DNA of 8,524 nt from Chloroflexota bacterium (GTDB taxonomy: Bacteria; Chloroflexota; Anaerolineae; Anaerolineales; UBA11579), in the NCBI GenBank assembly GCA_030610225.1, contig JAUWSD010000041.1:1-8524 (forward strand), in the 5' to 3' direction. Both the position numbers and the translations under genes were made by a program. The notes beneath the pieces were generated by a model. That model saw nothing but the letters and a program-made list of their open reading frames with translations, did not search any database and was not told the DNA's origin. This document shows, one piece after another, positions 1-6,914 of this stretch; position 1 is the first letter of the stretch; each line of letters begins with the position of its first letter.

Positions 1-305
1 AAATATGTGACAGCCAAGAGAATATTCCTAGATTAGAGATATATGTATTTTCGAATAATAAGCAAATTCCCTGGGTTGAGATAGAAGTTAATTGGGTTTC
101 AGGTTCAAACAGATTCTTCACAGGGTTGAATCCAGAGAAGGGGCCAGGGTATGCTGATTTTGTAATGGATCAGCAGATATTTTATAATTTAAGCTTGAGC
201 GAAAGTAGCGAAACACTTGAAGATATCAGTTGGGCTGAATGTGAGGGGGATGATGGAATCAACTGGTGGGGTAGTTGGGAAATCCACTTCTCGACTGATC
301 ATTAA
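1..305 (+). CDS. C-terminal end of an unrecognised, probably secreted beta-rich protein (partial)
   Basis: An open frame enters from the left edge (first full codon at base 3) and ends at TAA 303-305, giving about 100 C-terminal residues. The other two forward frames are closed by stops within the first 40 bases. The visible part is rich in aromatic, Asn, Gly and Ser residues with alternating hydrophobic positions, has no membrane segment, and carries short motifs such as GSNRFFTGLNPE, GPGYADF and NWWGSWEIHF near the end. This recalls the Ig-like or carboxypeptidase-regulatory-like beta-sandwich domains at the ends of secreted Chloroflexota proteins, but that is a remembered resemblance only. 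Two cysteines are visible (near codons 2 and 81), which could form a disulfide. The stop lies 21 bases before the nadE start, so the two genes could share a transcript. No function is assigned; the N-terminal domains that would define it lie outside the window. Confidence 0.7.
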   Translation, partial: ICDSQENIPRLEIYVFSNNKQIPWVEIEVNWVSGSNRFFTGLNPEKGPGYADFVMDQQIFYNLSLSESSETLEDISWAECEGDDGINWWGSWEIHFSTDH

Positions 306-308
306 AAT

Positions 309-317
309 TGATATAAG
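309..317 (+). promoter_or_regulatory. Possible extended -10 promoter before nadE
   Basis: TGATATAAG fits an extended -10 (TG-n-TATAAT with one mismatch). It places a transcript start around 324, only a few bases before the preferred nadE ATG at 327. No good -35 is seen. The same TGATATAA core recurs before the LCP gene at 3248-3256. It overlaps the ribosome-binding site, so the match may instead be a by-product of that site. Low confidence. Confidence 0.3.
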
Positions 318-320
318 GTG
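315..320 (+). promoter_or_regulatory. Ribosome-binding site that decides the nadE start
   Basis: AAGGTG lies six bases before ATG 327. An alternative in-frame GTG at 318 falls inside this site and has no site of its own, so ATG 327 is the better start. Confidence 0.6.
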
Positions 321-326
321 ACTCTC

Positions 327-1148
327 ATGTTGAATGAATTATTAATTGATGTAAATGAAGTAAAAGAAAAAGCAATAGAATTTATCCGCAACACTTTGGA
401 CCGGGCTGGGTTTGAGAAAATAGTTGTTGGTTTATCCGGCGGGATAGATTCTGCTTTAAGCTGTTTTTTAGCTGTTGAAGCTGTTGGCAAAGAGAATGTT
501 GTAGGCATCTGTATGCCTTATATGACATCATCTGAGGCATCCTTGCTGGATGCTCAAAAAGTGATCGACCAGCTGGGTATAAAATCAAAGATCATTGAGA
601 TCACTCCATATGCAAAACCATTGATTGAGACTATCCCACCAAGTGAACATGTACGGCGCGGAAATGTTATGGCGCGGATAAGGATGATCATTCTATATGA
701 CCAATCTGTTGAACTCAACGCATTGGTGATTGGAACAGGTAATAAAACCGAGATTCTATTGGGGTATTCAACACAGTACGGTGATTCTGCCTGTGCTCTT
801 AACCCTTTAGGTGACTTTTATAAAGCGCAGGTAGTTCAGCTAGCGAAGTTCATGGGAGTGCCACAAAGCATACTTGAAAAAGCACCTTCAGCAGATCTTT
901 GGGACGGGCAGACAGATGAGGTTGAGCTGGGTTTCACTTATGCAGAAGTAGACGAATTTTATTATTATCTAATTAATAAAAGGTATTCGCATAGCCAATT
1001 AATTGAAAAAGGCTATAAACAGGAGTTTATTGATAAGGTTATAGCACGGATCAAGAAGAATGAATTTAAACGCTCTTTACCGCCTATTTTTGAATTGAGC
1101 GACAAGTCAGTCAATAATCTTGAATTCCTGAGGGATTGGGGAAAATAA
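327..1148 (+). CDS. nadE: NH3-dependent NAD+ synthetase
   Basis: It catalyses the last step of NAD synthesis: ATP-dependent amidation of deamido-NAD (nicotinate adenine dinucleotide) in the cytoplasm. The 273-residue protein has the ATP-pyrophosphatase P-loop SGGIDS at 37-42, then GTGNKTE at 136-142 with YGDS at 151-154, and PSADLWDGQTDE at 187-198 followed by ELGFTY. The end carries the FKRSLPP segment typical of the family. The length matches the short bacterial type (about 270 residues). There is no N-terminal nitrilase-like glutaminase domain, so the nitrogen donor should be free ammonia or a separate glutaminase. The GAD-type acidic residue after YGD is Ala here (SACALNP, A157), probably a subfamily trait. 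The start is ATG 327, nine bases inside a possible GTG start at 318, because AAGGTG sits correctly before it. The gene is convergent with the ABC-F gene, with 15 bases between stops. Identification is very secure. Confidence 0.95.
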   Translation: MLNELLIDVNEVKEKAIEFIRNTLDRAGFEKIVVGLSGGIDSALSCFLAVEAVGKENVVGICMPYMTSSEASLLDAQKVIDQLGIKSKIIEITPYAKPLIETIPPSEHVRRGNVMARIRMIILYDQSVELNALVIGTGNKTEILLGYSTQYGDSACALNPLGDFYKAQVVQLAKFMGVPQSILEKAPSADLWDGQTDEVELGFTYAEVDEFYYYLINKRYSHSQLIEKGYKQEFIDKVIARIKKNEFKRSLPPIFELSDKSVNNLEFLRDWGK

Positions 1149-1160
1149 AAAAGCTGTATT

Positions 1161-1183
1161 GAATTAGTCCTCTAATTTCTTAT
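1161..1183. terminator. Weak hairpin between convergent nadE and ABC-F genes
   Basis: AATTAG (1162-1167) and CTAATT (1172-1177) form a six-base-pair AT-rich stem with a TCCT loop, followed on the + strand by TTCTTATT. The stem overlaps the stop codon of the ABC-F gene. It could be a poor bidirectional stop signal, but it is short and weak, and no better terminator is seen at this junction. Confidence 0.25.
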
Positions 1184-3179
1184 TGATCTCTTCCCATTCT
1201 TCCATGACTCTGGCTAATTCTGATTCCAGATAAGCATATTCTTCACCATATTCCCTGATCAGTTCATGGTTATCCAAAGAATTCTGGATCTTCTTTGAAA
1301 GTTCTTCCATTTTTACTTCAGTAGCAATTACCCGGTCTTCAAGATAATGAATTAATTTTGTCAAACGTTGTTTTTCATGTTTTGAGGTCTTAGATTTCTT
1401 CTTTATTTCAAGAGGAACTCTATTTTTGATCGGTTCTGGTTTTTCTTTTTTCTGATCTTCCGAAACGATACCTTTGTACTCACTGTATGTTCCTTTGAAG
1501 ATTTCCAGTTTGTGATCTTTAGGTTTGATTTCCCAAACCTGGGTTGCCAGAGCATCTATCAGGAAGCGGTCATGCGAAACGAGGACGATAGTTCCATTGA
1601 AGTTTGCGAGTACTTCCTGGAGCATTTCCTGGGCGGGGATATCGAGATGGTTGCTGGGTTCGTCCAACAGGAGGATGTTAGCATCTATCAGTGCAAGTTT
1701 TGCTAATGCAAGCCTGCCGCGTTCACCACCTGAAAGGACCTGTACTTTTTTATAGTGATCATCACCAGAGAAAAGAAATCTTCCCAAATACCCCCGAATT
1801 TCTCTTTCCAGCATTCCGGTTCCAACTTTATCTATCTCCTCGATCAGGGTTAAGTTTGAATCCAGGTCTTCATGTGCCTGGGCAAAGTATCCGATCTTCA
1901 GGCTTGCTCCCATATTCAGGGTGCCGTTCAAAGGTTCAAGCTCCTCGAGGATCGTTTGTAGAAATGTAGTCTTGCCTGAACCGTTTGGCCCTATCAAGGC
2001 TGCACATTCAAGCCTTCGTAATTCCAACTCATCTACCTTGAATAGAGAGTTATCCGGATAACCAATTTCGAGATCATTTGCACGCAAGATGATATTCCCA
2101 CTGCGGGATTTTGAGCGGATAGAAAGTTTGATCGATTTCAAGCGGTTGTCAGGGGCTCGAAGAGCAGATAATCGATGAGTGGCTTCTTCAACTTTCATTG
2201 GGTTGCGGTCACCACTTCCGATCAATTCTGTGATCTTGCTCCAGGATTTTCCTTGAATTCCAAAGATGCCGATCCTTTCAATAGCCCGGATCTGGCGGCT
2301 GAGTCTTTTCAGTTTTCCTTTTGCCATTGAAGTTCTTTGGGCTGCGATGTTCTTTTTGATGAATTCAAGCTCTTTTTGCATATGAGTAAATTCATTTTCG
2401 ATGAATTGCCTGCGTTCATTCCAGCGGATCTCTCTCTGCAGGACATAATTGCTGTAATTACCTCGATAAGGTTCAAAACCGACCGGGCTCATCTCCCAGA
2501 TATTGTTCACAACCCGGTCAAGGAAAAATCTATCATGTGAAACTATCAGAACCGCGCCTTCCCAATCCTTTAGGTAGCTTTCAAGCCATTCAACGGCCTG
2601 AATATCGAGGTGGTTGGTAGGCTCATCCATTATCAGGAAATCTGGATTTGCAAGCAGTAGGTGAGCTAAACGGGCTCTGGTCCTTTCTCCCCCCGATAGC
2701 TTCTGAAGCTGCATGGAATATTGGGATTTATCGAAGCCAAGTCCGGTGAGTATCTGCTCAACCTTTGTTTTATATACATAGCCACCATTTTGCTCGAAAT
2801 CGATTTGTTCTCTGCTATATTGCGCTAGAAGATTTTCATCTTTGGGGTTGGCGGAAATTTTATTCTCTAGTTCAGCCAACTTAATTTCCTGATCCAGAAG
2901 ATCGGAGATGGCATACATACACTCATCCCATAATGAATGAACTCTCTCAAATTTTGATTCCTGAGGAAGATAACCGAATTTTGTCCCCCTGGAATAATGG
3001 TACGAACCCGATGATGGTGCTTCAACACCAGCCAGGATCCTTAGCAAGGTTGTTTTACCAATACCATTTGGTCCGACTAATGCTATTCGCCCTCGATTTG
3101 GTATGCTAAATGAGATATCTGAGAAAATGATCTCAGGTTCATATGCTTTTGAAAGCTTGGTTGCCGATACTATTGCCAC
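1164..3179 (-). CDS. ABC-F family ATPase (Uup/YfmR-like, ribosome-associated type)
   Basis: A 671-residue soluble protein with two ABC ATPase domains in tandem and no membrane segment. Domain 1 has Walker A GPNGIGKTT at 36-44, signature LSGGE at 161-165, Walker B with DEPTNHLD at 185-192 and switch SHDR at 214-217. Domain 2 has Walker A GPNGSGKTT at 397-405, LSGGE at 482-486, DEPSNHLD at 506-513 and SHDR at 535-538. Both catalytic glutamates (E186, E507) are present. The link between the domains (about 245-345) is charged and helical at first, as in the P-site tRNA interaction motif of ABC-F proteins. Residues about 595-671 form a Lys/Glu-rich coiled coil like the Uup C-terminal domain. Known members act on ribosomes (translation rescue, antibiotic protection) and Uup also on branched DNA; the exact role here is not decidable. 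The start is GTG with AAAAAGGA five bases before it (3185-3192). It is divergent from the LCP gene and probably monocistronic. Confidence 0.93.
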   Translation of the reverse strand: MAIVSATKLSKAYEPEIIFSDISFSIPNRGRIALVGPNGIGKTTLLRILAGVEAPSSGSYHYSRGTKFGYLPQESKFERVHSLWDECMYAISDLLDQEIKLAELENKISANPKDENLLAQYSREQIDFEQNGGYVYKTKVEQILTGLGFDKSQYSMQLQKLSGGERTRARLAHLLLANPDFLIMDEPTNHLDIQAVEWLESYLKDWEGAVLIVSHDRFFLDRVVNNIWEMSPVGFEPYRGNYSNYVLQREIRWNERRQFIENEFTHMQKELEFIKKNIAAQRTSMAKGKLKRLSRQIRAIERIGIFGIQGKSWSKITELIGSGDRNPMKVEEATHRLSALRAPDNRLKSIKLSIRSKSRSGNIILRANDLEIGYPDNSLFKVDELELRRLECAALIGPNGSGKTTFLQTILEELEPLNGTLNMGASLKIGYFAQAHEDLDSNLTLIEEIDKVGTGMLEREIRGYLGRFLFSGDDHYKKVQVLSGGERGRLALAKLALIDANILLLDEPSNHLDIPAQEMLQEVLANFNGTIVLVSHDRFLIDALATQVWEIKPKDHKLEIFKGTYSEYKGIVSEDQKKEKPEPIKNRVPLEIKKKSKTSKHEKQRLTKLIHYLEDRVIATEVKMEELSKKIQNSLDNHELIREYGEEYAYLESELARVMEEWEEINKKLED

Positions 3180-3196
3180 AATAATCCTTTTTGTTA

Positions 3197-3202
3197 ATTA
3201 TC
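3197..3202 (-). promoter_or_regulatory. Possible -10 box for the ABC-F gene
   Basis: Read on the minus strand this is GATAAT, five of six matches to TATAAT. A transcript start near 3190 would give a leader of about 11 bases and cut into the start of the AAAAAGGA ribosome-binding site. No convincing -35 is visible. An alternative TAAAAT lies further upstream. Weak candidate. Confidence 0.22.
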
Positions 3203-3224
3203 TATTCCAAGGACATATTTTACC

Positions 3225-3260
3225 GCAGACTTATCACTCTTAGCTCATGATATAATCTGC
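3225..3260. repeat. Imperfect inverted repeat over the LCP promoter
   Basis: GCAGAcTTAT (3225-3234) pairs with ATAATCTGC (3252-3260) with one extra base, separated by 17 bases. The right arm includes most of the TATAAT box. It might be an operator for a dimeric repressor, or chance in AT-rich DNA. No second copy was noticed in the window. Confidence 0.25.
3248..3256 (+). promoter_or_regulatory. Extended -10 promoter for the LCP gene
   Basis: TGATATAAT is a full consensus extended -10 (TG, one base, TATAAT at 3251-3256). The expected transcript start is about 3263, giving a leader of about 27 bases to ATG 3290. The -35 region (around 3228-3233) is poor, which is acceptable for extended -10 promoters. 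Confidence 0.55.
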
Positions 3261-3289
3261 AATTGATTTTATTGCATGGGAAGAAAAAT

Positions 3290-4693
3290 ATGGAAGAAAT
3301 AAAAACTATAAAAATAGATATAGTATCGATCTCGGTATTTTCCCTGTTCATAGTATTTACTGCAATTTCAGGATTTTGGATCTATGATCTTGTCAGGGAG
3401 AAAACCAAAGAGTGGAATATCACATCCATGGAAGGTGCAGCTATTGTATCCGATACTATTGATGAAGATGATGCTGATGGACCAATTGACCCATCTGATG
3501 ATTCAACTACAGACATTCTTTTGCCTGCTATTGATCCCTGGGACGGAAGCAGCAGAGTAAATATATTGGTTTTGGGCTTGGATTATCGGGACTGGATAGA
3601 AGAAGAACATCCTTTGTCCGATAGCATGATGCTGGTCACTTTCGATCCTGTAAATTTAACAGCTGGAATGCTGTCAATTCCAAGAGACCTTTGGGTCGAG
3701 ATACCAGGGTTTGGAAAACATAAGATCAACCAGGCATACCAATTTGGTGAAGGTGCGAAATTACCTGGTGGGGGAGCTGAATTAGCAAGGCAGACAGTTG
3801 AGGGATTTTTAGGAACTCCCGTTGATTACTATGTTGTTCTGGATTTCAACTCATTCATCGAATTTATTGATCTGATCTCCGGTGTAAAAATATCAGTTAC
3901 TGAATATCAAGTGATCGACCTGTTTGGATCTTCAGCAAAATTGTACTTAAAACCTGAAGACGGTGAAATACAGTCTCTGAATGGGCATGAAGCTCTTTCC
4001 TATGCAAGATACCGCGGGAGTGAGGGGGGAGATTTTGACAGGGCTCTTAAACAACAGGAGATCGTTTTCGCTATCAGAGATAAAGTATTGGAACCGGAAT
4101 GGCAGTCATATTTGTTGACCCATTATGAGGAAGTATGGGATATCTTCAAGGACAGCGTAAAAACAAATCTTGCCCTTGATGAGATCGTCAAGCTTGGTCT
4201 CTCTGCAAAAGATGTAGAGAGGGATAATATCAAAACAGGTGTAATAGGACCGCCTTCAATGGTCATGCTGTCAAAATCCCCGGATGGGTTGGACATTCTC
4301 GTACCAATCACCCCAAATATAAGAATTTTGCGCGACGAGATCTTTTCAGTGAATGCACTCGCAGCTCCAATGCTTACTGATGGAGAACTTCTTGACCTGT
4401 TGATCGAAGAGAATGCAACTGTGGGCGTCTATAACGGCACCTATACGACTGGTCTCGCATCCCTGACCCAGCAGTATCTGGAATCTTTTGGAGTGAATGT
4501 TGTTTCAATTGGAGATGGAGTGCAAACAGCATACACAACGATCTACTCAAATGGAAAAGTACCTTACACACTTAAATACCTGGTCGATGATATGAATATC
4601 ACTGAATATAATATCCGGATCAGTTCACCGGGGGATTTATCAGCGGACATTGAGATCATATTAGGAAGCGACTGGTTTGTTCCTTCATACTAG
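3290..4693 (+). CDS. LCP family (LytR-CpsA-Psr) protein with LytR_C domain
   Basis: A 467-residue membrane-anchored protein. LCP enzymes transfer lipid-linked glycopolymers (teichoic acid, capsule or arabinogalactan-like) to peptidoglycan outside the membrane. Layout: short basic start, one membrane helix (about 11-32), an acidic low-complexity linker (about 55-75, many Asp), LCP core (about 88-330), then a LytR_C domain (about 375-460) with TVGVYNGTYTTGLA. Core signatures: NILVLGLDYRD at 91-101, SDSMM with D111, SIPRDLW at 129-135 (R132, D133), HKINQAY, ALSYARYRG at 235-243 and DFDRALKQQ at 248-256, which together supply the expected Asp/Arg pyrophosphate-binding residues. The start is ATG 3290, preceded by GGGAAG with six bases spacing. 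An in-frame TTG at 3263 would add nine residues but coincides with the predicted transcript start. A strong terminator follows directly, so the gene appears to be a single-gene unit. The polymer substrate is unknown. Confidence 0.92.
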   Translation: MEEIKTIKIDIVSISVFSLFIVFTAISGFWIYDLVREKTKEWNITSMEGAAIVSDTIDEDDADGPIDPSDDSTTDILLPAIDPWDGSSRVNILVLGLDYRDWIEEEHPLSDSMMLVTFDPVNLTAGMLSIPRDLWVEIPGFGKHKINQAYQFGEGAKLPGGGAELARQTVEGFLGTPVDYYVVLDFNSFIEFIDLISGVKISVTEYQVIDLFGSSAKLYLKPEDGEIQSLNGHEALSYARYRGSEGGDFDRALKQQEIVFAIRDKVLEPEWQSYLLTHYEEVWDIFKDSVKTNLALDEIVKLGLSAKDVERDNIKTGVIGPPSMVMLSKSPDGLDILVPITPNIRILRDEIFSVNALAAPMLTDGELLDLLIEENATVGVYNGTYTTGLASLTQQYLESFGVNVVSIGDGVQTAYTTIYSNGKVPYTLKYLVDDMNITEYNIRISSPGDLSADIEIILGSDWFVPSY

Positions 4694-4698
4694 AATTC

Positions 4699-4730
4699 AA
4701 ACCCCAGTAGAAATACTGGGGTTTTATTTT
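4699..4730 (+). terminator. Strong intrinsic terminator after the LCP gene
   Basis: A perfect 11-base-pair stem (AAACCCCAGTA 4699-4709 with TACTGGGGTTT 4714-4724) closed by a GAAA (GNRA-type) tetraloop, then TTTTATTTT. It begins six bases after the LCP stop codon. It ends at the -10 box that appears to serve recD2. Confidence 0.92.
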
Positions 4731-4735
4731 ATAAT
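4730..4735 (+). promoter_or_regulatory. -10 box placed for a leaderless recD2 transcript
   Basis: TATAAT lies six bases before ATG 4742, so the usual -10 to +1 distance puts the transcript start on the start codon itself. No Shine-Dalgarno sequence is visible before that ATG. The -35 region would fall in the terminator hairpin and shows no consensus. The arrangement is suggestive but rests on one hexamer in AT-rich sequence. Confidence 0.42.
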
Positions 4736-4741
4736 CATTCT

Positions 4742-6913
4742 ATGGAAAAAATAGCAGGTTCAATTGAGCGGGTAACATACTACAACCCTGATAATGGTTA
4801 TTCAGTGTTAAAGATCAAACCAGATATGCCTGTAAAAGCTGAGAATAAAAATAGAGGGGTTGTTACAGTTGTAGGTAATTTACCCGAACTTCAACCTGGT
4901 GAATTCATCCATGCCAGCGGAAAATGGATCGAACATTCCAAGCATGGGAATCAATTCCAGGTCGAATCTCTTGAACAAGCTATCCCGATCACTTTATGGG
5001 GGATAAGGAAATATCTGGGATCTGGGCTGATCAAGGGTGTGGGGGATAAAACTGCGGAAAAGATCGTGGATCTTTTTGGTGAAAATACTTTAGAGATCAT
5101 TGAGAACCATCCTGAAAGGTTACTGGAAGTTAATAACCTTGGAGAGAAGCGAGCTAAGGAGATCACCAACTCCTGGATCGAGCAGAAAACGATAAAGGAG
5201 ATCATGATCTATCTGCATGGTTTTGGGATCACGACCAATATGTCCTTGAAGATCTATAAGGAATATGGAGATGAATCTATCAATATCCTGAAATCAAACC
5301 CATATACTTTATCAGATGATATTCATGGCATCGGTTTTAAATCCGCGGATAAGATCGCTGTATCGATAGGTCTTCCAAGCGATCATCCATATCGGATCGA
5401 AGCTGGGATAATTTACTCTTTAGAGAATATGGCATCAGATGGGCATAGTTTTGTACCAATGGAGGAAATGAAAGGAAAAGTTTCAGAATTATTGGTAGTT
5501 AATCAAGATTTGGTCGATACATCCATTGAGCAACTACTTGGTGATAAAAAAATTGTTGTTGAAGAATTGGTCAACGAAGAGACGATCAAAGCAGTTTATT
5601 TACCTCAATATTATTATGCTGAGGTGAATTCAGCGAAAAAGTTGATTGGATTAGGGGATTCTTCTCAGACTGAAAATAGTGCCTCTCAGCTGGCTTTTGA
5701 TCATATTACGGGGCAATTATCAAAAGAGCAGGAAATTGCCATCAGAACCGCATTATCTGAGCCTGTGAGTGTGATAACAGGAGGACCCGGTACTGGAAAG
5801 ACAACCTGTATTCGATCACTCATTGATCTGGCAGGGAGCGCCGGAAGGAAATATGCGCTGGTTTCTCCGACTGGGAGAGCTTCCAAAAGATTATCGGAAG
5901 CGACTGGAAAACCTGCAAGCACAATTCATCGTTTATTAGGTTTTGGTCGGGATGGGAAATTTAAGCATAATGAGGATAATCCTATACCTTTTGATCTCTT
6001 GGTCGTTGATGAAGTATCCATGATGGACATTCAACTCTCATATAGTTTGTTAAAAGCATTACAGCCCGGAACCTCAATAGTTTTTGTAGGGGATGTTGAT
6101 CAGCTGCCACCAGTAGGTGCAGGGAACTTTCTAAGAGATGTGATAGATAGCGAAGTTTTCCCGCTAACTAAACTATCAAAGATATTTCGGCAGGACAAGG
6201 ACTCTCACATCATTTCAAATGCTCATCTCATCAATCAGGGTGAGATGCCAGTTTTTGACAAAGACAGCCAAGACTTTTTTATGTTCCGTGCAGACTCTCC
6301 AATACAGGCCGCTGATTGGGTGCTGGACCTGATCACTAACAGGATGCCCAGAAAATTTGGAGTGAAGCCAGAAGAAATCCAGGTGCTGGCACCAATGTAC
6401 CGGGGGGATGCGGGAATCCATGAATTAAATTCTAAGATCCAAGATGCAGTAAATCCGGGAAACATATTGAAACCGGAAAGAAAATCCGGGAATAATTCCT
6501 TCAGGGTAGGGGATAAGGTTCTACAACTCCGAAATAATTATGATAAGAAAGTGTTTAATGGAGATATTGGGATCATCAAGGATATACTTTCAACTGAGAA
6601 AGAAGTGATCATCGAATATGACGGCAGGGATGTTTCTTATGGGTGGAACGAAACGGATGAGATCACTCTCGCGTATGCGATATCCATTCATAAATCCCAA
6701 GGTTCTGAGTTTCCAATAATAATCGTTGTACTGTTACCGCAGCATTATTTGATGCTCCAACGCAATCTTGTTTATACTGCTGTGACCAGGGCAAAGGAAG
6801 CCTGTGTTCTGGTGAGCAATTATAAAGCTTTGGGAATTTCTGTCCGGAATAATAAGATCAAGTATAGATACTCATGGCTGGCAGAGAGAATAAGATTGGG
6901 AAGTAAAGAATAA
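4742..6913 (+). CDS. recD2: RecD2-type ATP-dependent DNA helicase (YrrC family)
   Basis: A 723-residue superfamily 1B helicase, expected to unwind DNA 5' to 3' in repair and replication-fork maintenance without RecB and RecC. An OB-like N-terminal domain (1 to about 80) is followed by helix-hairpin-helix repeats (about 93-105, 127-138 and 193-206, with GVGDKTA, NLGEKRA, GIGFKSA). The motor starts near 325: SKEQ (Q-motif region), Walker A GGPGTGKTT at 347-355 (K353), DEVSMMD at 423-429, GDVDQLPPVGAG from 450, then LSKIFRQ. The C-terminal UvrD_C_2 part has AYAISIHKSQGSEF at 644-657 and VYTAVTRAKE at 677-686. All key helicase motifs are intact. The length is near that of Deinococcus RecD2 (about 715) and shorter than B. 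subtilis YrrC (about 800). ATG 4742 is the start because the OB domain begins at once; no ribosome-binding site precedes it. A GNAT gene follows after one base, so the two are probably cotranscribed. Confidence 0.95.
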   Translation: MEKIAGSIERVTYYNPDNGYSVLKIKPDMPVKAENKNRGVVTVVGNLPELQPGEFIHASGKWIEHSKHGNQFQVESLEQAIPITLWGIRKYLGSGLIKGVGDKTAEKIVDLFGENTLEIIENHPERLLEVNNLGEKRAKEITNSWIEQKTIKEIMIYLHGFGITTNMSLKIYKEYGDESINILKSNPYTLSDDIHGIGFKSADKIAVSIGLPSDHPYRIEAGIIYSLENMASDGHSFVPMEEMKGKVSELLVVNQDLVDTSIEQLLGDKKIVVEELVNEETIKAVYLPQYYYAEVNSAKKLIGLGDSSQTENSASQLAFDHITGQLSKEQEIAIRTALSEPVSVITGGPGTGKTTCIRSLIDLAGSAGRKYALVSPTGRASKRLSEATGKPASTIHRLLGFGRDGKFKHNEDNPIPFDLLVVDEVSMMDIQLSYSLLKALQPGTSIVFVGDVDQLPPVGAGNFLRDVIDSEVFPLTKLSKIFRQDKDSHIISNAHLINQGEMPVFDKDSQDFFMFRADSPIQAADWVLDLITNRMPRKFGVKPEEIQVLAPMYRGDAGIHELNSKIQDAVNPGNILKPERKSGNNSFRVGDKVLQLRNNYDKKVFNGDIGIIKDILSTEKEVIIEYDGRDVSYGWNETDEITLAYAISIHKSQGSEFPIIIVVLLPQHYLMLQRNLVYTAVTRAKEACVLVSNYKALGISVRNNKIKYRYSWLAERIRLGSKE

Positions 6914-6914
6914 T

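Larger units (their letters stand above)
3180..3289. other. Divergent intergenic region between ABC-F and LCP genes
   Basis: About 110 bases that must hold the control signals for two genes leaving in opposite directions: the AAAAAGGA ribosome-binding site of the ABC-F gene, its weak -10 candidate, the extended -10 of the LCP gene, an inverted repeat across that -10, and the GGGAAG site before ATG 3290. I see no riboswitch-like structure and no leader peptide with upstream attenuator, which some antibiotic-induced ABC-F genes carry. Confidence 0.6.

Noticed and set aside
318..326. GTG at 318 as the nadE start
   Set aside because: It overlaps the AAGGTG site that fits ATG 327 and has no ribosome-binding site of its own; the added residues match nothing typical of the family.
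1512..1969. Small + strand reading frames opposite the ABC-F gene
   Set aside because: They overlap each other and the conserved ATPase motifs on the other strand, lack ribosome-binding sites, and have compositions of antisense shadows.
3263..3289. TTG at 3263 as the LCP gene start
   Set aside because: It coincides with the predicted transcript start, leaderless TTG starts are rare, and ATG 3290 has GGGAAG at good spacing and begins directly before the membrane helix.
3180..3289. Attenuator or riboswitch upstream of the ABC-F gene
   Set aside because: The leader is too short and no paired terminator/anti-terminator stems or small leader peptide are visible.
4951..5205. Minus-strand frame inside recD2 (also frames near 5701-5922 and 6215-6465)
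   Set aside because: They are antisense to conserved helicase domains and show no recognisable features.
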